Positions 55,701 to 64,000 of a stretch of 64,000 bases of DNA are shown in pieces (position 1 is the stretch's first letter; every line of letters begins with the position of its first letter). A program made the translations under genes and the position numbers. This DNA is from Fonticula-like sp. SCN 57-25 (Eukaryota > Nucleariida > Rotosphaerida): positions 1 to 64,000 of the forward strand of contig MEDX01000016.1 in assembly GCA_001724245.1 (NCBI GenBank). The letters run 5' to 3'. The notes beneath the pieces are model-generated. The model saw nothing but the letters and a program-made list of their open reading frames with translations, had not been told where the DNA came from and made no database searches.

Positions 55701-58700
55701 GCTTCCTTGCGCTCGATCCTCTCAAAGAATTTCACGGTGAGCCGCACCGCCGGCTACGCGGATGCCGCGGGCATGTCGGATGCACTCTGCACTCTTGCCG
55801 ACATTGGCGAGGCAGTTGACGCGCACGTTCGCGACAACAAGGACGCGGCGCGCGTCGCCATGCTAAAGGCGCTCGCCGCTAACCCGCCGCCTGCGCACGA
55901 CGACGTTTGGTACAAGATTGCGACCGAGGCATTCAAGCGTGGGTCGCACATGTCGGGGCAGCGGGCAGCGGAAGCGCTTGCGGCCTACATGGTTCTTCAA
56001 GGCCGATCCAACGACGCGCGCGAGAATGCCGATGAGCCATTGACGCTTGTGAGCAAGGCGGCGTTGAGCGCGGGCGAAGCGCGGGCCCGTCTTTTGTCCG
56101 CGCTTCCGATTGATGATCTCAAGGCCTGGCTGCGTAGCACGGTCGTGAAGCCGGTCTCGAGCGGTTTGATTGAGGACACTGTGAAGGCGCTTGTGAGCGA
56201 CGATGGCGCCAGCGCGTCTCTCCTGTATGACGCCGCGTTGGAGTTGATACCGACGAGCGTGCTCAGTGCGCCGTCGAGCAGCATGGCTGGCTTGCTTCGC
56301 TGCATCTCGGTGTTGCTCAAGGACGCTCGGCAGGTGGAAGCCTTTTTGGCCACTGTCGAGACGCACTTGCGCTCCCGTGCGACCGCCATGTCAACGATGG
56401 CCCCCGACGTCTGCCTCACAGAGGACGCTTTTCTCAATGAAATCGAGCTCATCCGCCACGCAGCCGCGTACTCGCTGGACAAGGACCGCCTCGTCGAGTT
56501 TGCCAAGGTGTGCGACCTGGCGTGGACGGCCCCGTCCGACCTAAAGTTTAGGCCTCGGGTGCCGTTCGCGAGGCTTTACACAGACTCTGGAAAGAGAAGC
56601 GCTGCCGAGGAGAAGGATGGCATCGTTCTTGATAGCGATGGTCGCCTCATCGAGCCTGAATCTGATTCGGCAGCTCCGGCGGCTAGTGGAAAGGCTGCGG
56701 CCGCGCCGAGCCAGCTGTGCACCTTTGAGGCGACGGGCAGCGAGTTTGTCGACCAACACTGGTACTGCTGCTACACCTGCGGGCTGAACGGCTCCGAGGG
56801 ATGCTGCAGTGTGTGCGTGGATGTCTGCCACAAGGGCCATGATGTGACGTATATGCGCCGTTCGCGCTTCTTTTGCGACTGTGGCGTGCGCGCGGGGCGG
56901 TGCAAGGCTCGCAAGGGTGGCCGCGTGGCCTCGCCCCCGACTGTGCCCTCGAGCACGACGCCGGCTATTGACGTGGAGGCCGTCCGCCTTCAAGAGGACT
57001 GGGAGATGGCCCGCCGCGCCGTTTCCGCTCGGCTCCAGCGGCCGCTTGTATTCGAGAACATTCCCAAGCCTGCCCCGCGTTCGTCGCTTGCCACGGTTGC
57101 GGCCGAGTACATGAAGGGCGTTGTCGTTGCAACGAATGCGCTTTATCAGCGCACCGCGGCGGCCGTTGCTCAACCCGAGGCCGCTTTCAAGTTTGGGTCG
57201 TTGCGGTTTTCGCCTAGCGAGATTGTTCGCTCGTCGCCGCTCATTAGCCTGCCCAAGGGACAGAGCCGGCCTTCTCGCTGGAATGTGGACGAGGGCCGGA
57301 CTCAGCGCCAGCTCATGAGCGATGGCGTCCTGACAAAGCGGCACCTGGCTATCTCTGCAAGCCAGCTTTTGGTGATCCGCGAGGGCGACTATGCCGGCGT
57401 TTCCTTGGACATTGCCAAGGATGGCGCGGTCAAGGCCGATTCGCCGAGCACCACGAATTTGCTGTCGTTTGGATTCAAGGTGATTTCCTCTGTTGTGAAC
57501 CCGGTGGAGCCGACGTTCATGGTGGTGCTGGGCTTGCGCGACGTGGTGGTGTGTACGATCGATCCTGCGTCACCAGGCAACTTTTCTGAACGCCTCACTC
57601 TGGATGTCTCGGGCGAACTCGACTCTTTCTACGTCATCAAGGCCGAGTGGCTGCCGCAATCCGTACGACACACCCATAGTGACGCTTTGGCTAACATAAC
57701 GAACAGAGGACGCACCTGGCTGTTACCACCAACCACGCCGTGTTTATCTTTGACCTCTCTGTCGACGCGCAGTTTCCAAAGTACTACCTTGTGCTCGAGG
57801 ATGACACGTTCATCGTGGACTCTACGGTTGCGTTGGACAAGGAGGCCTTGGCTGCGTCGAACAAGGCAAGCGGCCGGGCGCACTTGATGAGCTCCAGTAG
57901 CCTCGAGTCGATGGTGGTTGCGCACGCAACCCTCTTTGTCTTGTCCCAGAACGGCGTAATCCACCTCCAGTCGTTGCAGCACGGCGCCAACGAAGGCCGT
58001 TTCCCGCTCACTATGGGGCTCGAGAACATTTGCGACGACGAGTCAGAACAGCTCGTGATGCGCAAGGGTCATGCCATCTGCTATGCCAACCACAGCCGCC
58101 TGCTCATCTACAGTTTTGCTGATGGTATGTGAATTGTTTTGTTTTACCTTTTCTTACTCTTAATAGGCGAGACGATGATGGCGCGCCTGTCGACTGACAT
58201 GCTGCAGATTGTGGAAAAGTTCCAGCTGTGTCCCCGTCGCGACTCGTCCCAGTCCTCGGGCGACGAGGCTCCCAGCGCCGACTTGTATCGCTTCCACAAG
58301 GCCGCGCCATGGGCAGACTTTAGCGAGTGCGCATTCGACGATCGCATTGTGCTCGTCGCGAGGTCGCGCCGCCACGCGCAGGCGATTGCGCTGCAATGGA
58401 ATCGTCCGGTTGCCCCCGGCTTTGATCTGTCTTTCGCTCCTTCTAGCGCGTCAACACCTATTCAGTTCCAGTTCTTGCCTGGGTATCGCGAAGGGCGCGG
58501 CATCGACGCGATTGTGTTGGCCACGCCGGCGAATAGCGAGCCATTCTTTGTGACGCACAATCAGGACGACAGCGTGTCGTGCGCCCGGGTCGTACCTGCT
58601 CCCGCAGCAGCCAGCTCGCCCCTGCTCTCGCGGCAGGAGATTATCCTCCATAGGGCCGGGACGGACGCCGAGGAAACTATTGCGTCGTCCGATATTTCGC

Positions 58701-61700
58701 CGACCATTTTCGAGCGGTTCGACAATATTACGCGCGAGTCCTCATACAGTACGCGTTTCGCTGCATATTTGAGCCAACCTAACATTGTTTTAGGCTCGAC
58801 CGATATTGACCAGCTCTCGTCCATTATCAAGCAAAGGCTGACCACTCCTGGCCGCAATGTCACAGCCTCGTCGGCCAATTCGGGTTTCAAGCTCACCGTG
58901 ACCTCGCCGTCCGAGGCGCGCAGCATCGTCGGAGTGCGTGTACACGTGGGTGAAGTGGACATTTCTACGGTTCCGACCGAGCTACGGATTTTTAACCGCG
59001 CCATCCCGTGTTACAAGAATGTGCCGCGCTGGTATGACATCCCGTTCCTTCCGCACGAAATTGCGCGAGGGACGCGCGAGGTTGTGCTGCACGTCGGCGT
59101 TGCCCACAACAACGGCCGGTCAGGCATCGATGCAGTGGAGGTTTACACAGAGTCTGCGCAGGGCTCGCGGCCGGCGCCGGTCGTCAAGGCACTCAGCATG
59201 CACGATGCGCTGGAAGCAGCTTTCACCGCCTCGCTTCCCAGCGTGTGCGTGACGCACGACTATTCCTTGCTTGAGGCTGCCGCCGTGGCTGCCCTTGGGC
59301 TTGCGATCGGCACCGACGGCGACGCCATGAAGCGGGCCGCTGTGCCGATTCTTGAAGCGCAACCCGCGCCGCACCTGGTCCACCTCTTCAAGCAGCTTGT
59401 CGGGCGAGGCTTTGCCAATGCGCAACACATTTTCGCCGAGGAGGTTGCCAACGTGTCTCACGCCGAGGCTCTTCTCGAGATGGCCCTGCAGTCGTTTGTG
59501 TTGCCCAGTGCACGCGTTCCGCAGCCAGATGCTAACTTTGCCGCTTCGCTGGTATCCAAGAGCGTTGCCCTGGCCTTGAGCGAGCCGCTTGACGTGCAGG
59601 CGCGCGTCATTAGCAAGTCTGTTGCGCTGCTGCTCTCGTGCGCGACGGTCGATTCGTTGGCAGCCACAGAGGCGCTGGAAGGGATGCTACTGGACCACCC
59701 TTGCCCGTCTGTTCGCGCATTCACTGCGAGCGCTCTCGCGATCGAGTTTGCTTGCGGCCCGTCGGCTCTCTTGGCGCGGACATCTGCGGCGGAAGAGTTG
59801 GTGCTGCTGTTTGAGCAGGGCGCCAAGAAGGAGCAGGAGGAGCCCGCAAAGACCGAGGCCGTGCCCGAGCCCTCGCAGCCACAGCCGGAAGCACCCACAG
59901 ACGATGCTGCGCCTCATCGCGGCCGTGCGACGTTTGACAACACGTTGTCGCGCAAGTGTGACAGCTGCAATTTGTTCCCGCTTGTGAGTGGATTCCACTG
60001 CAGAGAGTGCGACGACTTTGATGTCTGCGACGACTGCTACGACATGGACCTTTCACATCTCCATGACGCCTCTCACGAGTATGACTACTTTTTGCCGCCG
60101 TCTCTCAGCGAGAGCAACTACCCTGATTTGCATCGCCTCTTGGATGAGGCCGCTGGCTTGGACGAGGAGCGCGTGGGTGAGGAAGAGGAAGAGTACATTG
60201 ACGATCATGACTTTGACGACGATGAGGCGGAAGAGGCCGAAGTGGTGAGCGACGATGACGACGAAGGCAGCGATTCGGCCAACGAGGCCGCCTCGGACGA
60301 CGACGACACCGACGAGCATGAAGCGGGCTTTAACGCATTCCAATCCCGCATGCAGGCGCGGATCGCTTCCGAGTTTGGTCGGTCTCGGCGCATGAACCTG
60401 AACGGCAGGGATATGCCCCACACGCCAGTTCCATCGCGCGCGAGGCCTGCCGATACGGTCCCGGACCTGCCCGTGGCGCCCAAGTCGCCGGCCGTCTTTG
60501 ACGCAATCGCCTTTGACAACGAGCGCGTTCGTGAACGGTACATGCAGCTTCTCCATTCCAAGCTCTTTGAGCGGCTCACGCAGGCGACGGTGGCGCGGCT
60601 CACGGGAGAGAATGGCCGCACTTTGCTGGCGGGACTGCGCGCCCTCGCGCTGCTTGCCACGCATGCCTCTGCAGAGAACCTTGCCGACGCGGTCCGCGTT
60701 TTCGGTGAAGCGCTCAAGGCGGCGGTCGATGACGAGGGCCTCTGGGCGTCGAGCGCACAGTCGCTCGAAAAAATTGTGCATGTTGTGTCGCTTCTGCTCC
60801 TGTTTACCAAGCGGGCAGCCGCGTACAAGGCGACCGACTCGCGCATTGTCGTCATCTCGATGGGCGACGCCGCGGCCAAGGGGGCTACACAGGCCATGGA
60901 ATCCATCCAGGGGACGCTGCAGACAATCGCCGAGTGCCTTGTTCGCATCGACAGCGCAGCGTTCGCGGTTCAAAGCCAAGATGTTCCCTTTGACACGCTC
61001 TCGCTGCCTCTCGCCGAGGAGCCCGTCCCGCGCGAGTGGCCGTTCCTAAACGAAGTGTACGAGGCGCTGCGGATGGCCGAGGCGGCGCCGCTCTCTGTCG
61101 ATCACCTGGAGCTGGTGCGTCGCGTCGCGCTCACGCAGGTCATGCGCGTGGCGCTCGCCCTCGTGCAAGCCGGCAGTCTTGGTCAAGCTGAGGTTGAGCG
61201 CTGGTCCGGTCTCGCGACGCAAGTGATGGCGCAGCCGCCGTTCGCAAAGGCCATCCCGTCCGCGGGCCTCCTCTTGGTCGCTGCGAGCGGCTCCCGCGAC
61301 GCCGCGCTGATGAGCGTGGACGGCCTCGTTTACGAGTCTTTCCTTTCTCAGCTGCGCGAGCAGCTTGCCGCCGTCCTTGCGCGCGGCAATAGCTACATGG
61401 AGCACGCGAGTGCCGTGGCTCTTCTCCGCGCCATTCTGCGTCGTGTGAATGCACGCCCCGCGGGATGGGCTAAGTTCATCCAGTCGGAGGAAGGCCCGAG
61501 CGCCCTGGCGTTCCTCCTGAAGAACCTTCCGGGGCTGCCTGAGGACGTCGTCGTTCAGATCATTCACTTGTCGGCGGTTGGCATGTCGGGCGCGCCGCCG
61601 GTGGAAGCGTCGGCCAAGTCGAGCGATCGCACGCCGCTGGCACGGCTGCTGAGCATGACGGGCGTCGAGCGCTCGGAGGCTGATTCGTCGTCAAGTGGCA

Positions 61701-64000
61701 GCCCCAAGCCGCTGTCGCCGCCGCCCAGTGTATCTAGCGGACCCGATGATCAATTGGAGGCGCCGGCCGCCTACGCCGACATGCTTGAGCTCGTGTGCAC
61801 ACAGGAGCTGATCCGCACCGCTGTTGGCGTGATGGTGGGCGTTGTCGCCAAGGACCGCGCGGCCGCCAGCGCGCTCGTCAAGCAGATCTTTGTAAAGTCG
61901 GACTGGTCGTTGCGTAGCACCATTTGCCATGTTTTGTGGTCGCTCCTTCCCAGCCTCCCCGCGTATGGGCCGCACTGCAGCGAGTTTGTTCAGCTGCTCG
62001 GCCAGCTCTTTTTGTTCATGAAGCAGGGTACGGATGCTGATACTTTCTTCTTTGTCTTGCTAAAATCCGCTTTAGCGCCGACTAGGTTTGATCCCGATAA
62101 TGCTCATCTTGGAACGCTTGTCGAGGTTCTGGCCAAGCACAACCGGGCGATTGTGGGCCACGCCAACAGCGCGCTGTACGAGGGGCTCGAGCAGCACATG
62201 TCCATTGACGGCTACTTTTTGGAGAGCGGCGCCTGCTCTGGTTGCTTTGTGCACGAGCCTCAGCCGGCCGTCGTGGACCTGTCCGCGCCTCGCATTGAGT
62301 GCAAGTACTATGACAGCGCCACGATGATTCGCTTCCCGCACCGCCTGACGTTCTCGAGCTTTACCATGAACATCTCCGGGGTGCTGTCCACTCGCACGGT
62401 TCGCAAGGTCAACCTCTACTTTTCAAACAAGAGGGCGACCGACCCCAACGACCTGAAGAACTATGCCGAGACGTGGTCAAAGTGCGGAAGCGCGACGCTC
62501 TCGCGGACCCAGGTCAAGGTCACGATTGATTTTGAGATTCCCGTGACGGCCACCATGCTCGTCGTTGAGTTTTGGTCGTACTACGAGACGGGGTCGGAGG
62601 AATCGCTTCTCTGCCCGCGGTGCAACCGGCTGGTCACCGACCGCCACGGCATCTGCCGCAACTGCCACGAGAACGCCTTCCAGTGCCGCGCCTGCCGCAA
62701 CATCAACTATGAGAACCTGCAGGGCTTTTTGTGCATCGACTGCGGTTTCTGCAAGTATGGCAAGTTTTCGTACTCTGTGAACGGGTGGCCGAGCGACGAC
62801 GTCGACCGCGTCGAGACGGACCAGGATGAGAAGCAGTGCCTCGCGGTGATTGAGGCCGAGTCGCAAAAGGCGCGTGATACTGCACAGCGTCTGCAGCGCC
62901 TGCGCCGCCCGATAGAGCGCGTGCTCGCCGGCACGTCGCGCGAGTCCGTCTCGGTGACCGAGGCGACGGACCCCCCCACGACCCACTCGTTGAACCGCAA
63001 GGTCGTGTTGCTCTCGCAGCTGTACAACCGCGAGGCGCGCTCGTCGTTCATTGCGCTGTCAAAGTCTGTGCGCGTGTTGGCATCTGGCCGCCGCGAGATT
63101 CTCGCCTTCCATCTTGGCCGCTCGACGTCAACGGCCGCGGCGCCAGTCAAGGACCCGTCGCGCACCTGCTACGGTTGCCTTAGAAAGTATGTCCATGCGC
63201 TCGTTGCGCTGCTCGGGGACATTGCGCAGGCGGACCACGGCCACGCGGCGTTCCTTGTGGACCGCGACATCATCCAGGAGCTGCTGACGTACAATGTGCG
63301 TCGCGGCTCGGCGCCGATCGACCCGGTCGTGGCGCTCTTCTCGGCGCTTGTGGAGGACAACGAAAGCGCGACGCAGGTCTTCCTCGACGCGGTCACCTCC
63401 AGCATCCGCATCGGGCTGCAGCAGGCGTCGAGCATTGACCTCGGCGAGCTTGTGGGCTACGAGGTCGCGCTGCTGTGCAAGCTCGCGCTCATAGACGACG
63501 CCCTCTGGGAGATGCGCCTCAAGCACGTCTTCCGGCTGTTCTTTACGGCTCTGCCGCTCTGCAACGAGCAACCGGTCGTGCTCGAGCGCCTGGTCCTGCC
63601 GTGCCTCGCCGTGATCATTCAGCGGAGCACGCTGGACAAGGACGCGGCGGCCACTGCGACTGATGCGCCGTCGTTAACCCCGGCGTCGTTCCCCGCGTGG
63701 ATGTCGCAGGACGACACGTACGCGAGCTGGCTGGCGCGCCGCGCCGCCCAGGCTTCCTTTGGCGGGTCGATGCGAGAAGCCGAGCTTGTTGCCAAGTACT
63801 ATTGCAGGTGGCTCTTTACCGTCCGCGCTCGCCGCCGCCGCCTCAGTGGCGCGTCTGCCACGCCCGACGACATGTCTGCGCCGTCATCGCGCTGGCTGGG
63901 CCAGCTTTTGCTCACGCCATTGTCCAAGACGGTTCGCGAGCAGGCGGCCAAGCTCATTGCCGGCCTCGCTTCGTCGTCGCCATCTGTTGCCGTTCGCTTC
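52758..64000 (+). CDS. UBR4: UBR4/BIG/calossin giant E3 ubiquitin ligase, 3' end outside window
   Basis: N-degron E3 ligase of several thousand residues. Exons so far: 52758-53568, 53607-54740, 54794-55494, 55542-57662, 57707-58124, 58167-58748, 58794-62027, 62076 to beyond 64000; at least 3642 codons. The N-terminal armadillo-like region is followed by the UBR box at about 1275-1340 (CTFEATGSEFVDQHWYCCYT, GCCSVCVDVCHKGH, FFCDCG), a propeller region (EWLPQSRTHLAVTTNHAVFI), a ZZ zinc finger at about 2305-2360 (CDSCNLFPLVSGFHC, CDDCYD), an acidic Asp/Glu run, and the UBR4-specific cysteine block at about 3178-3230 (CPRCNRLVTDRHGICRNCHE, CRACRNINYENLQGFLC). Plant BIG also has the ZZ finger. Intron 1 (38 nt) is the shortest in the window. 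The catalytic hemi-RING region lies past the window end. Confidence 0.93.

Overview
The window is nuclear DNA from a eukaryote with a compact, GC-rich genome. Coding third positions are strongly G/C. Genes are usually separated by 70-600 bp, and most are interrupted by very short introns, typically 42-62 nt. I modelled 28 protein genes and 97 introns; no tRNA, rRNA, CRISPR array or intact transposon was seen. The gene set includes a retinoblastoma pocket protein, a ZFYVE26/spastizin homologue, an SH3-WW-F-BAR (GAS7-like) protein, BLOC-1 subunit 2, a paraoxonase, an SLC35F transporter, a seven-helix RGS protein and UBR4. With it come a stearate-type desaturase and a NERD1-like FG-GAP protein known mainly from plants and protists. 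This mix suggests a unicellular eukaryote close to the opisthokont/amoebozoan grade. An apusomonad such as Thecamonas is my best guess, with low confidence.

Layout. 1-2.9 kb: 3' part of a YME1-type mitochondrial AAA protease (+), then MGMT (-). 3.5-8.2 kb: retinoblastoma protein (+), TAP42/IGBP1 (+). 8.4-13.6 kb: COMMD6-like (-), ER-membrane bZIP factor (+), TPR-SMYD5 methyltransferase (-). 13.7-18.7 kb: NERD1-like protein (+), prune/PPX1 exopolyphosphatase (-), PPTC7-like mitochondrial phosphatase (+). 19.1-22.5 kb: delta-12 desaturase (+), unknown multi-helix membrane protein (-), ADAT3 (+). 22.6-31.8 kb: ZFYVE26 (+, 21 exons). 31.9-38 kb: SLC35F (+), UBL5 (-), a small membrane ORF (+), an HSL-family lipase/esterase (+), BLOC1S2 (-), GAS7-like (+). 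38.2-48.5 kb: paraoxonase (-), 7TM-RGS (-), alpha/beta hydrolase (+), PRMT (-), RhoGEF-PH-RhoGAP-like (-). 49.2-64 kb: VWA protein (+), two tandem VOC/glyoxalase-fold genes (-), UBR4 (+, runs off the window).

No operon logic is expected. Neighbouring genes are often divergent and share short promoters carrying CCAAT, CRE, E2F-like or TATA elements. Several genes serve endolysosomal and lipid biology (ZFYVE26, BLOC1S2, COMMD6, lipases, paraoxonase, desaturase), others G-protein/Rho signalling (RGS, GEF-GAP, GAS7) and mitochondrial quality control (YME1, PPTC7).

The most notable signals are: a near-uniform 5' splice site GT(A/G)CG with C at +4 instead of the usual A; a duplicated VOC unit that left a decayed fragment of UBR4 exon 2; a RhoGEF-GAP protein whose GAP part lacks the catalytic arginine; three perfect CREs in one promoter; and perfect E2F-type sites in front of the retinoblastoma gene. 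All exon models were derived by hand from reading frame, splice motifs and family similarity, so they remain to be confirmed with transcripts.
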